From Pedobacter glucosidilyticus (GTDB taxonomy: Bacteria > Bacteroidota > Bacteroidia > Sphingobacteriales > Sphingobacteriaceae): DNA of 64,000 nucleotides. The stretch spans positions 108,070 through 172,069 of the forward strand of contig NZ_DLHN01000029.1 in assembly GCF_002483235.1 (NCBI RefSeq). The letters are read 5' to 3'. Shown here piece after piece: positions 8,108-16,070 of the stretch (the stretch's first letter is position 1; the number at the start of each line of letters is the position of its first letter). The notes under the pieces were generated by a model. The model made no database searches and was not told the origin of the DNA. It saw only the letters and a list, made by a program, of their open reading frames with translations. The position numbers and the translations under genes were made by a program.

Positions 8108-9052
8108 ATGCCCGTAAAGATTCCAAATAATCTGCCAGCAATAGAAATCCTGAAAAAGGAAAATATATTTGTGATTAATGATTTAAGAGCCAATACACAG
8201 GATATCCGTCCTATGCGTGTACTCATTCTTAACTTAATGCCTATAAAAATTACGGCCGAAACAGATTTTGTAAGGTTACTTTCTAATAATGCCTTACAAG
8301 TAGAAGTAACCTTCTTAAGGCTAGATTCGCATAAATCAAAAAATACATCAGAACAACATCTTGAACTGTTTTATAAAGTTTTTACCGATATCAAGGAAAA
8401 CTTTTATGATGGGATGATCATTACAGGTGCCCCAGTAGAGATGCTTAAATTTGAAGAAGTAACCTATTGGAAAGAAATTACCACCATATTTGATTGGGCT
8501 AGAAAACACGTAACCTCAACTTTATACATCTGTTGGGCATCGCAAGCGGCACTTTATCATTTTTACGGAGTAGAGAAAATTGCATTAGATAAAAAGCTAT
8601 TTGGGGTTTATAAACATAGCGCTACAGAAAAAACCAACCCACTATTTAGAGGTTTTGACGATGAGTTTTTCATCCCTCACAGTCGCCATACCACCATGCG
8701 AAAAGAGGATATTGCCAGTAAAGAAGGGGTTTCTATTTTATCAGAATCTGCAGATGCTGGTGTAGCTATCATTTCTTCCAGAGGAGGACGTGAATTCTAC
8801 CTCACGGGACATTCTGAATATGCGCCTTTAACCTTGCATGAAGAATATAAAAGAGATGTTAAAAAAGGTTTGGAGATAGCCATGCCAGAAAATTATTATG
8901 TGGCTAATAATCCTAAAAACCCCCCTTTAGTATGCTGGACCAGCCATGCCAATCTACTTTTCAATAATTGGTTAAACTATTTTGTGTACCAAGAAACACC
9001 TTATGATTTAAAAGATGTAGAACATTTGGGTGATATTAAAGTGAATAGTTAG
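8108..9052 (+). CDS. metA: Homoserine O-acyltransferase (MetA fold), predicted acetyl-CoA specific
   Basis: First committed step of methionine synthesis: acylation of homoserine. The 314-residue protein carries the triad of the family at canonical numbers: Cys142 in YICWASQAALYHFYG, and His235 and Glu237 in LTGHSEYAP. Residue 111 is glutamate in TGAPVEMLKFEEVTYW. Published work on this family ties Glu111 to acetyl-CoA use and Gly111 to succinyl-CoA use, so this enzyme is predicted to make O-acetylhomoserine despite often being named a succinyltransferase. It has its own -7 box at 8068. No other methionine gene is next to it, and no SAM riboswitch is visible in the 110-bp leader region. Confidence 0.95.
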   Translation: MPVKIPNNLPAIEILKKENIFVINDLRANTQDIRPMRVLILNLMPIKITAETDFVRLLSNNALQVEVTFLRLDSHKSKNTSEQHLELFYKVFTDIKENFYDGMIITGAPVEMLKFEEVTYWKEITTIFDWARKHVTSTLYICWASQAALYHFYGVEKIALDKKLFGVYKHSATEKTNPLFRGFDDEFFIPHSRHTTMRKEDIASKEGVSILSESADAGVAIISSRGGREFYLTGHSEYAPLTLHEEYKRDVKKGLEIAMPENYYVANNPKNPPLVCWTSHANLLFNNWLNYFVYQETPYDLKDVEHLGDIKVNS

Positions 9053-9139
9053 GGAGTATAATTGGAATAGATGACCTTCCAATAAGTTTTTTGATTAAAA
9101 GAACCTAAATGAACTTTAAACTACCACTATGCTAAACAG

Positions 9140-9535
9140 TTAATTGGAGGTTATTTTTGAAGCACAATATATCTTTTCAAAACTACTCAAATCAACGGTT
9201 ACAATTTGTTGACATGGCTTTTGTATGATACAATCCTGACTAAATTTTGTAGTATCAATTGATAAAAAAATACTGTCACTTTGAAAATCTTCAGGTAGAT
9301 TAGATATGGCAATTACATGATCGTAACTTATACTATTCTGAACCCAATTATAGCCAATATTTTTATCAATTATTTGAATTATTGCGTAACTCGGACACTG
9401 TTTAGCTAGCACTACACCTTTGTAGGTTACTTTTGGATCAATATTTTCCTTTTTTAATAAATCTTTCTCACAACTAAAACTTAAAAAAGAAAGGAAAGTG
9501 ATAATGGTTAATTTAAAATAGACAGACTTTATCAT
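9140..9535 (-). CDS. Small secreted lipoprotein, distant paralog of the 2807-3205 product
   Basis: A 131-residue protein with a hydrophobic signal segment and lipobox (FLSFLSFSC, cysteine at residue 22). The mature part contains Y-K-G-V-V-L-A-K-Q-C-P, a buried-looking W, I-A-I-S-N-L-P-E-D-F and I-F-L-S-I. These align in order with the lipoprotein at 2807-3205. No named domain is recognised. It belongs to a run of minus-strand lipoprotein genes between metA and yicC. The spacing of 27 bases to the next gene suggests transcription together with 9563-9934. Confidence 0.7.
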   Translation of the reverse strand: MIKSVYFKLTIITFLSFLSFSCEKDLLKKENIDPKVTYKGVVLAKQCPSYAIIQIIDKNIGYNWVQNSISYDHVIAISNLPEDFQSDSIFLSIDTTKFSQDCIIQKPCQQIVTVDLSSFEKIYCASKITSN

Positions 9536-9562
9536 AGTGATTTTAAGTTTACTAATTTCATC

Positions 9563-9934
9563 TTATTTACTCCAAATTAATTTACCACTAGACCTATTAT
9601 TTTCAAAATCCGTCCAAATACTTTGCTCAGAATTAGCTGATATTAAAATCATACCCGAACAATTATATAAGACCCTATTACAACTACCTATAGATGATGC
9701 TAGATTTTCAAAATAAAAAACTTTCTCCCCCATGTAATCATACATGGTAAGCTTAGCCCCTGAATAAATTTGACTACATGCCCCTTTGCCTGCTACAAGT
9801 TCCTGAGCCCAATTAAGTTGACGAAATGAAGAAACTCCACATGCGTTAAAATTATCGCTCTCTATTAATGAGCTATTTGTATCTTCACAGCTCATCAATA
9901 TTATAGACAGTAGAATCATAATGTAATTTTTCAT
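9563..9934 (-). CDS. Small secreted lipoprotein of unknown function
   Basis: A 123-residue protein with signal segment MKNYIMILLSIILMSC and lipobox cysteine at residue 16, followed by an acidic EDTN that favours outer or periplasmic membrane placement. The mature part has further cysteines (ACGVSS, KGACSQI, GSCNRVLYNCSG) that may form disulfides. I do not recognise the family. It is upstream of the 9140-9535 gene on the same strand. Confidence 0.65.
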   Translation of the reverse strand: MKNYIMILLSIILMSCEDTNSSLIESDNFNACGVSSFRQLNWAQELVAGKGACSQIYSGAKLTMYDYMGEKVFYFENLASSIGSCNRVLYNCSGMILISANSEQSIWTDFENNRSSGKLIWSK

Positions 9935-10091
9935 ATTGTAAAATATTAATAGTTAGATGTTAATTGAATTTAGTTAAAGCTCTTTTTAGATAATACGTTG
10001 ATTATAAGAAAAAGACACGGCTGATAACAATTACGGAGTCAAGTTAATGCTTATAGTATTTTGATAATTTAGCATTAAATCTAATTAGATA

Positions 10092-10556
10092 TTATTCGCT
10101 TAAATAAACATCAAACACAACCTCATCGGCGTTAACCTTATCTATGATAATACCAAAATAAAAATTACCTAACGCAGTATAACCTCCATTCTCTATAGCA
10201 ACTTTATAAATGTAGTTATTACTTCCACATTCTTTCTGCCATGTTTGGCTGATTAAACTGCCTGCTATCCCTCCAATTCTTTTTTTCCCAAGAAGAAGCG
10301 TATACTTATTATAATCTACATGAAATCGCTCTTTATCTCCTTCTGAAATAAATACTTTTTCATCAAATTCAGCTTCAGAGTTAATAACTAGATACTTATC
10401 CTCATCATCACTATTAACAATTCCTAAAGAAGGATAATTTCCAAAATCAATGGTTTCAAAATCAAGAAAGCCACAATCTGTCTCTTGTTTTTCACATCCA
10501 GAAAAATATAAAGGAGCTATAATTAAAGAAAATAAAAGGAGCCTTGAGTTTTTCAT
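10092..10556 (-). CDS. Small secreted lipoprotein of unknown function
   Basis: A 154-residue protein with signal peptide and lipobox (LYFSGC, cysteine at residue 21). The segment VINSEAEFDEKVF followed by VDYNKYTLLLGKKRIGG and a glycine/tyrosine-rich beta-strand region ending VVFDVYLSE resembles the layout of small periplasmic beta proteins, but no family can be named. It stands alone by 157 bases from the next lipoprotein gene on the same strand. Confidence 0.65.
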   Translation of the reverse strand: MKNSRLLLFSLIIAPLYFSGCEKQETDCGFLDFETIDFGNYPSLGIVNSDDEDKYLVINSEAEFDEKVFISEGDKERFHVDYNKYTLLLGKKRIGGIAGSLISQTWQKECGSNNYIYKVAIENGGYTALGNFYFGIIIDKVNADEVVFDVYLSE

Positions 10557-10673
10557 AAAGTAAAGATTTTAATTAATTACGAATCTTATGGGTTAGCTGC
10601 TACAATGAAATGATTTTAATATAAAATTTAAAGAAACATGACTCAATTACAATCCTATAAATAGGATAACAAG

Positions 10674-11369
10674 CTACTTTTTATGCTCCTTAAGATATTT
10701 CTGATAAGAATCCTTAATATACTTAATCACATCATAATCATTCCAATAGGTTACTTGGTTGGGTTTGGGTCTGTATAAGAACATAAACTCTGCTACATCC
10801 TCATCTTTTATAGGAATATGTTTCATAATCAGCCATTTATTAAACTTCCTGTCTACAGCACTTTCGGCATTTTCTCTGCTGATATAATTGACAAACCTTT
10901 GTGCATTATTAGCATCTTTACTTAAAAGCTCGTGTATGGCTGTTAATGGATGAAATATAGAAAACAACAAAGGCGGACTACCATTAAAATAAACACCTTT
11001 ACTTCTAAAATCATCTAAAACTTCTTTTTGGTCGGCTTTTTTTGAAGGCTGCCTTACCACCACTTCATCTAACTTGATAACACCTTTTAAATAAACTACC
11101 AAATTTTGCTTAGCGCTGATATTTTTACTAAACTCCTGAAAACCTTCTTTCTGAATTAAAATCGTATCGCCTATTTGTGCAGGAATGGCAAAAACGCCCC
11201 ATTCATCACTTTTTAAACTCGCTTGTGTTCTTTGATTGATGATATTCACATAAGGTAATCTTTGCTTATTTAAATCGCTAAAAACAACACCTTTAAGGAT
11301 AAACTGCTCTTGTCCATAAGATCTAGACAAAAGCGCAAAGCATAAGTAGAAAAACAGCAGATACCTCAT
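10674..11369 (-). CDS. Secreted carboxypeptidase-regulatory-like domain protein
   Basis: A 231-residue protein with a signal peptide ending at SYGQEQF. It is followed by a CarboxypepD_reg-like beta-sandwich (about residues 24-95: LKGVVFSDLNKQRLPYVNI, then SDEWGVFAIPAQIGDTI and KNLVVYLKGVIKLDEVVV). In Bacteroidetes this domain usually precedes TonB-dependent receptors, but here it stands alone with a 135-residue helical tail that ends KEHKK. The role is unknown, presumably periplasmic. It is divergent from yicC. Confidence 0.8.
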   Translation of the reverse strand: MRYLLFFYLCFALLSRSYGQEQFILKGVVFSDLNKQRLPYVNIINQRTQASLKSDEWGVFAIPAQIGDTILIQKEGFQEFSKNISAKQNLVVYLKGVIKLDEVVVRQPSKKADQKEVLDDFRSKGVYFNGSPPLLFSIFHPLTAIHELLSKDANNAQRFVNYISRENAESAVDRKFNKWLIMKHIPIKDEDVAEFMFLYRPKPNQVTYWNDYDVIKYIKDSYQKYLKEHKK

Positions 11370-11471
11370 AGACCTTAAATTTAAGATTAACTTCTTTAAG
11401 CACCCTATATTTTAGCTTTTTTAACATTTGTAGGATACAGAAAAGCCATATCCATTTAATAGATTAATTTT

Positions 11472-11479
11472 TATCTTTG
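11472..11479 (+). promoter_or_regulatory. -7 promoter box immediately before yicC
   Basis: TATCTTTG matches TAnnTTTG exactly and ends three bases before the ATG at 11483. The transcript would then begin at or beside the start codon, a leaderless or near-leaderless arrangement. This also rules out the earlier TTG at 11477 as the start. Confidence 0.55.
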
Positions 11480-11482
11480 CAA

Positions 11483-12358
11483 ATGTTAAAATCAATGACT
11501 GGTTACGGATCGGCAACTAAAGATCTGGACAGCGGAAAATATACCGTAGAAATTAAGTCTCTCAATAGCAAGTTTCTAGAGCTTAACCTGAAACTCCCTA
11601 AAGCCTATTCTGAAAAAGAATTTTTCTTAAGAAACGAGTGCAATAAACAAATAGAAAGAGGTAAAGTAATGCTTTCTATCAATATAGAAAGTAATCAGGC
11701 TGGTGCTAAAGCAGCTACCATCAACCAAGATTTATTAAAATATTACTATCAAGAACTTAAAAGCACCGCTTTAGAGCTAGGTGAAAATACCGATAACTTA
11801 TTAAGCCTGGCCATCAACTTACCGGAAGTGGTAAAGTATGATGAGAATGCCGTTTCTGAAGAAGAATGGAATCAGGTTTTGGCAACTTTTCAGACTGCTT
11901 TAGAGAATTTTAAGAAGTTTAGAGCAGACGAAGGTGAGGTTTTAGAAAAAGATTTGATTTTACGTATCGAGAATATTTTAACGCTTTTACAAAAAGTTGA
12001 AGTTGACGAACCTAACCGCGTACCTGTTTTTAAAGAAAGATTAAACACCTATTTAGCTGATGCTGTTGGCAAAGAAAACATCGATAACAATAGGCTAGAA
12101 CAAGAAATTATCTACTATATAGACAAGTTTGACATTACCGAGGAAAAAGTAAGATTAAGAAGCCACTGCGATTATTTCATTAAAACTTTAAAAGATAAAG
12201 ATGCCAATGGTAAAAAATTAGGCTTTATCTCGCAAGAAATAGGTAGAGAAATTAATACCATGGGCTCTAAAGCTAATGATGCCAATATCCAAAGAAACGT
12301 GGTAAGCATGAAAGAAGAATTAGAAAAAATTAAAGAACAACTGTTAAACGTATTATAG
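11483..12358 (+). CDS. yicC: YicC/YloC family endoribonuclease
   Basis: A 291-residue cytosolic protein of the YicC family, whose members act as endoribonucleases in RNA turnover. The start LKSMTGYGSATKDLDSGKYT and the end QEIGREINTMGSKANDANIQ with the helical tail are the two conserved family blocks. The ATG at 11483 is chosen over the upstream TTG because it gives the canonical start and because the -7 box overlaps the TTG. It lies 58 bases upstream of gmk, a common pairing in bacteria. Confidence 0.93.
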   Translation: MLKSMTGYGSATKDLDSGKYTVEIKSLNSKFLELNLKLPKAYSEKEFFLRNECNKQIERGKVMLSINIESNQAGAKAATINQDLLKYYYQELKSTALELGENTDNLLSLAINLPEVVKYDENAVSEEEWNQVLATFQTALENFKKFRADEGEVLEKDLILRIENILTLLQKVEVDEPNRVPVFKERLNTYLADAVGKENIDNNRLEQEIIYYIDKFDITEEKVRLRSHCDYFIKTLKDKDANGKKLGFISQEIGREINTMGSKANDANIQRNVVSMKEELEKIKEQLLNVL

Positions 12359-12395
12359 AAGCTGAAGGCAAAAGGCTAAATGCTTAAAGCTTTAC
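12359..12395. repeat. Short A/G-rich intergenic repeat (AAGGC/AAAGC type)
   Basis: The gap between yicC and gmk contains AAGCTGAAGGCAAAAGGC then TAAATGCTTAAAGC, a run of AAGGC and AAAGC words. It is the same type of sequence as the tandem repeat at 62463-62549, so it looks like a dispersed simple-repeat family in this genome. Confidence 0.5.
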
Positions 12396-12416
12396 TCAAT
12401 ACTCATATCTCAATAA

Positions 12417-12989
12417 ATGAAACAAGGCAAACTCATTATATTTTCGGCACCATCTGGTGCAGGTAAAACCACTATCGTTCATCATTTACTGAATAAATTT
12501 CCGGATAAAATTTCCTTTTCTATATCGGCAACTACCAGACAATTAAGAGGCGATGAAGTAAATAACAGAGATTATTATTTCATCAGTAATGAAGAGTTTT
12601 TACACCGCGTAGCTAAGCATGAGTTTGTAGAGTTTGAAGAGGTATACACCGGAACTTTTTATGGTACTTTAAAAAGTGAAATCCAAAGAATTTGGGATGA
12701 GGATAAGCATGTAATTTTTGATATTGATGTTGAAGGTGGTTTAAGATTAAAGAAAAAATTTGGTGATGATGCCTTGGCCATTTTTGTACAGCCGCCATCT
12801 TTAGAAGTTTTAGTAGAAAGATTAACCGGCAGAGGTACAGATTCTGCCGAGAAACTAGCAGAGCGTATTAAAAAGGCAGAAAAAGAGCTTGATTATGCTT
12901 CTAAATTTGATGTTATTTTAAAAAATTACGATTTAGATATCGCTTGTAAAGAAGCAGAAGAGTTGATTTTTAATTTCATTAACGGTTAG
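12417..12989 (+). CDS. gmk: Guanylate kinase
   Basis: Phosphorylates GMP to GDP with ATP. The 190-residue protein has the P-loop FSAPSGAGKTT at residues 9-19, the GMP-binding stretch SISATTRQLRGDEVNNRDYYF, and FDIDVEGGLRLKKKFGDDA. Length and domain order are standard. It is followed eight bases later by nadD, so the two are probably one transcript. Confidence 0.97.
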   Translation: MKQGKLIIFSAPSGAGKTTIVHHLLNKFPDKISFSISATTRQLRGDEVNNRDYYFISNEEFLHRVAKHEFVEFEEVYTGTFYGTLKSEIQRIWDEDKHVIFDIDVEGGLRLKKKFGDDALAIFVQPPSLEVLVERLTGRGTDSAEKLAERIKKAEKELDYASKFDVILKNYDLDIACKEAEELIFNFING

Positions 12990-12997
12990 TTGAGCAG

Positions 12998-13570
12998 ATG
13001 AAAATTGGTCTATTTTTTGGCTCTTACAATCCTATTCATACCGGGCATTTGATTATTGCTAATTATATGGCCAACCATACCCCTTTAGATAAAGTTTGGC
13101 TGGTTGTTTCTCCGCATAACCCTTTAAAAGATAAAAAAGACCTCATTCAGGTTTATGATAGACTTGAGATGGCAAAAATAGCTACTGATAAAAGCCAAAA
13201 CATCAGCGTAAGCGATATAGAACTTAAATTACCTCAGCCATCTTATACCATTGATACCCTCACACATCTAAAAGATATTTATCCAGAACATGATTTTGTG
13301 TTGATTATGGGTGCTGATAATCTGAAGAGCCTTAAAAAATGGAAAAATTATGAGCTTATTTTAAGAGATTATCACATTTATGTTTACCCAAGACCGGGTT
13401 ATATTGATGAAGAATTTAGCCATCATCCATCGGTAACCATTACCCAAACGCCATTGATGGAAATCTCTTCTACCTTTATCAGAAAAGCCATTAAAGAACA
13501 TAAAAATGTGCAATACTTCTTATCAGAAGAAGTGTTGGAGTTTATAGATAGTAAAAGTTTGTATAAATAA
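12998..13570 (+). CDS. nadD: Nicotinate-nucleotide adenylyltransferase
   Basis: Adenylates nicotinate mononucleotide in NAD synthesis. The nucleotidyltransferase motif GSYNPIHTGH lies at residues 8-17 and the second motif ISSTFIRKAI near the end. The 190-residue length is normal. It directly follows gmk. Confidence 0.96.
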   Translation: MKIGLFFGSYNPIHTGHLIIANYMANHTPLDKVWLVVSPHNPLKDKKDLIQVYDRLEMAKIATDKSQNISVSDIELKLPQPSYTIDTLTHLKDIYPEHDFVLIMGADNLKSLKKWKNYELILRDYHIYVYPRPGYIDEEFSHHPSVTITQTPLMEISSTFIRKAIKEHKNVQYFLSEEVLEFIDSKSLYK

Positions 13571-13608
13571 TCTACCTCTGTTATGAAAGATTATTTTTAT
13601 ATTTAATT

Positions 13609-13806
13609 ATGGAAATAACAAAAGATGCTATGCAGCATATTGTTAATCATATGCTACCTAAAACAGATGTTGCCCTTGTTATTGATAAAATATTATTAAT
13701 GGCTAAGCTGGATCATGCTTTCCAAGAGCTTGAAGATGGCAAAGGTATATCTGATGAAAAACTAGAACAAGAAATGAATGAATGGTTCAAAGAAAACTAC
13801 GATTAA
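13609..13806 (+). CDS. Putative antitoxin of a type II toxin-antitoxin pair
   Basis: A 65-residue acidic, mostly helical protein (MEITKDAMQHIVNHMLPKTD, ending in MNEWFKENYD). It has no recognised domain, but its size, acidity and position directly before an overlapping RelE/ParE-like gene match the antitoxin of a type II pair. Its last 25 bases overlap the toxin start. DNA binding and autoregulation are expected of such antitoxins but not visible here. Confidence 0.65.
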   Translation: MEITKDAMQHIVNHMLPKTDVALVIDKILLMAKLDHAFQELEDGKGISDEKLEQEMNEWFKENYD

Positions 13807-14099
13807 AAGTTCTACCAACTGCCATTTCGGATCTTAAAGAAATAGCTTCATACATCGCCATCAATTCTCCAAAATATGCTAAAATTGAAGTCGACCGTAT
13901 CATTGCCTTTCTTAGAAAAATTCCAACTCATCCACTAAAAGGAAAAAGTTTTTTCTATAAAAATATAGAAGCTCATCAGCTTATATTTAAGCATTACCTA
14001 ATTATTTATAAAATTGATGACGGTTTTATTATAATACTTACTATTCATCATACCGCAAGATTAATTGCTAATCATCCAAATCTTGATGACAATGCTTAA
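13782..14099 (+). CDS. RelE/ParE-family toxin
   Basis: A 105-residue basic protein of the RelE/ParE fold. Visible signatures are the N-terminal L-P-T-A-I-S-D-L-K-E-I-A-S-Y-I, the central basic segment HPLKGKSF, and the C-terminal strand pattern HYLIIYKIDDGFIIILTIHHTAR. ParE proteins poison gyrase and RelE proteins cut mRNA on the ribosome; sequence alone does not decide which. It overlaps the antitoxin gene by 25 bases in another frame, which couples their translation. Confidence 0.8.
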   Translation: MVQRKLRLKVLPTAISDLKEIASYIAINSPKYAKIEVDRIIAFLRKIPTHPLKGKSFFYKNIEAHQLIFKHYLIIYKIDDGFIIILTIHHTARLIANHPNLDDNA

Positions 14100-14124
14100 A
14101 TTTACAGCTTAAGTCATAAAAACC

Positions 14125-14718
14125 ATGTTTAAATTACAATTGCCAACAGACCCATTTTGGGTAAAAAATGTGGTAGAAAGTAATATCGAAGAAATTTTAA
14201 CAGACCACGCTTACTGTGAGCAAAAGGCAGCTACCAACGCCATAACCCTCATTATCCAAAACCCAAATGTGCCAGAGCTGGTACAAGAAATGGCAGAATT
14301 GGTAAAAGAAGAAATGGACCATTTTAAGCGTGTGCATGATATCATCATTAAAAGAGGATATACTTTTGGCAAAGAGCGTAAAGACAATTATGTAAACGAG
14401 TTGCTAAAATTCTTGAAAAAAGGTGGAGGCGAAAACCAAAGAACAGAAAACATGGTAGACCGTCTTTTGCTTGCCGCGATGATAGAGGCCAGAAGCTGCG
14501 AACGCTTTAAAGTGCTATCAGAACATGTTGCAGATAAAGAATTAGCGGCTTTTTACCACGAGTTGATGATTTCTGAGGCTACACACTATACGCTTTTCAT
14601 CGGCCTAGCCAGAAAATACGGAAATGGTATTGATGTAGATAAACGCTGGCAAGAATGGCTAGATTACGAGGGCATCATCATCAGAAGCTACGGAAAAAGC
14701 GAAACCATACATGGCTAA
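14125..14718 (+). CDS. miaE: tRNA 2-methylthio-N6-isopentenyladenosine-37 hydroxylase
   Basis: Diiron monooxygenase that hydroxylates the isopentenyl group of ms2i6A37 in tRNA. The 197-residue protein is all-helical with the carboxylate/histidine ligands typical of the ferritin-like diiron fold: DHAYCEQKAA, KEEMDHFKRVH, MIEARSCERF and ISEATHYTLF. The starting context FKLQLPTDPFWVKNVVESNI is the family's. It appears downstream of the toxin-antitoxin pair without functional link. Confidence 0.92.
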   Translation: MFKLQLPTDPFWVKNVVESNIEEILTDHAYCEQKAATNAITLIIQNPNVPELVQEMAELVKEEMDHFKRVHDIIIKRGYTFGKERKDNYVNELLKFLKKGGGENQRTENMVDRLLLAAMIEARSCERFKVLSEHVADKELAAFYHELMISEATHYTLFIGLARKYGNGIDVDKRWQEWLDYEGIIIRSYGKSETIHG

Positions 14719-14729
14719 CATCCTAAAAA

Positions 14730-15728
14730 ATGAAAAAAATTAAATGGGGAATTTTAAGCACAGCAAAAATTGCAACAGATAGGGTTTTACCTGCACTTGT
14801 AGACTGTAAGTTTACACAAGTTGATGCAATTTGCTCTAGAGATTTAGCACAAGCACAAAAAGTAGCTCGTCTTTTAAATATTGAAAAAGCATATGGCAGC
14901 TATGAAGAGCTGTTAAATGATAAAGATATTGATGCTATTTATATCCCTTTACCCAATCATTTGCATGTTGAATGGAGCATAAAATGCTTAAAAGCAGGCA
15001 AACATGTTTTGTGCGAAAAGCCTATCGGTTTATCTAGCAAAGAAGCAGAAACCCTGCTAGAAACTTCTAAAAAATATCCTCATTTAAAAATCATGGAAGC
15101 CTTTATGTATAGGTTTCATCCGCAATGGATACATGCAAAAGAGCTGGTAAACCAAAAGTGGATTGGCGATTTGAAAGTTATCCAATCTTTCTTCTCTTAC
15201 TATAATGTAGACCCTCAAAATATTAGAAATAAAGCAGAAATTGGCGGTGGCGGGCTGATGGATATTGGCTGTTACTGTATTTCGCTTTCACGATTTTTAT
15301 TTGATGCAGAACCTTTACAGGTTGTGTCTACCATAAATTACGACCCTGTACTAAAAACCGATGTCATATCAACCGGAATGATGCAATTTGAGAACGGAGT
15401 ATCAAGTTTTACTTGTTCTACCCAATTGGTGCCTTACCAAAGGGTAAATATCATTGGAGATTTAGGTCGTATAGAAATAGAAATCCCTTTTAATGCTAAA
15501 CCTTTAGAGCCAGCTAAAATCAGCCTTTACAAGGCCGATGAACAAAAAGATATTTTCTTTGACATCAGTAACCAATATACTTTACAATTTGATACTTTTT
15601 CTAAAGCTATTTTAGAAGATAAAAATGTACCAACGCCTTTAGAAGATGCTTTAAATAATATGAGGGTGATGGAAGCTATGTTTGCTAGTGATAAAGATAG
15701 ATGTTGGAAACATATCAATAAAGCGTAA
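14730..15728 (+). CDS. Gfo/Idh/MocA family oxidoreductase
   Basis: A 332-residue NAD(P)-dependent oxidoreductase. The N-terminal Rossmann domain begins KIKWGILSTAKIATDRVLPAL, and the family lysine motif is HVLCEKPIGLSSKEAE around residues 91-106. The C-terminal domain contains GGGGLMDIGCYCISLSRFLF. Substrates in this family are sugars or inositols and related compounds; this member cannot be assigned further. It starts 11 bases after miaE. Confidence 0.9.
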   Translation: MKKIKWGILSTAKIATDRVLPALVDCKFTQVDAICSRDLAQAQKVARLLNIEKAYGSYEELLNDKDIDAIYIPLPNHLHVEWSIKCLKAGKHVLCEKPIGLSSKEAETLLETSKKYPHLKIMEAFMYRFHPQWIHAKELVNQKWIGDLKVIQSFFSYYNVDPQNIRNKAEIGGGGLMDIGCYCISLSRFLFDAEPLQVVSTINYDPVLKTDVISTGMMQFENGVSSFTCSTQLVPYQRVNIIGDLGRIEIEIPFNAKPLEPAKISLYKADEQKDIFFDISNQYTLQFDTFSKAILEDKNVPTPLEDALNNMRVMEAMFASDKDRCWKHINKA

Positions 15729-16070
15729 GAAATGATAATCTGTTTTCATAATGAACCAAATGTGATAACTCATACACGTTAAGAATTATCTATCACCAAA
15801 TCATGTTCCAATAGATATAAACTTCCTGGAATTTTCAGCTCAAAAAGCTAAAATATCTCCCGATTTATTAGTTTTTTATCAATCATTTGGATAAAATAAG
15901 TCTCTGCTCTTTCAAAGTTCTGATTATCAACTACATTATTTTTAATAATTTTTAGCAACTGTTTAACAAGTTTTATATATAATTTATATATTCAAACAAA
16001 AATTTAACGCCTCACTTTATTAGCTCTAGTAAATTCGTTTAATATTGAATAAAATTCAATTTTAGAACTT
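15729..16070. other. Intergenic region with a possible gene relic on the minus strand
   Basis: This 342-bp AT-rich gap has no complete gene. On the minus strand between about 15995 and 15779 one frame reads through a helical-looking stretch (for example VDNQNFERAETYFIQMIDKK). It is interrupted by one stop codon and then continues (FELKIPGSLYLLEHDL) to a second stop. No start codon of the right length is present. It may be the remnant of a broken gene, or chance. The right end holds an inverted repeat at 16044-16060. Confidence 0.35.
16044..16060. promoter_or_regulatory. Perfect inverted repeat upstream of the fibre operon
   Basis: ATTGAAT-AAA-ATTCAAT is a perfect 7-bp inverted repeat with a 3-bp spacer. 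It ends 10 bases before the first possible start (16071) of the secreted-protein operon. It could be an operator; this is inferred from position only. Confidence 0.35.
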
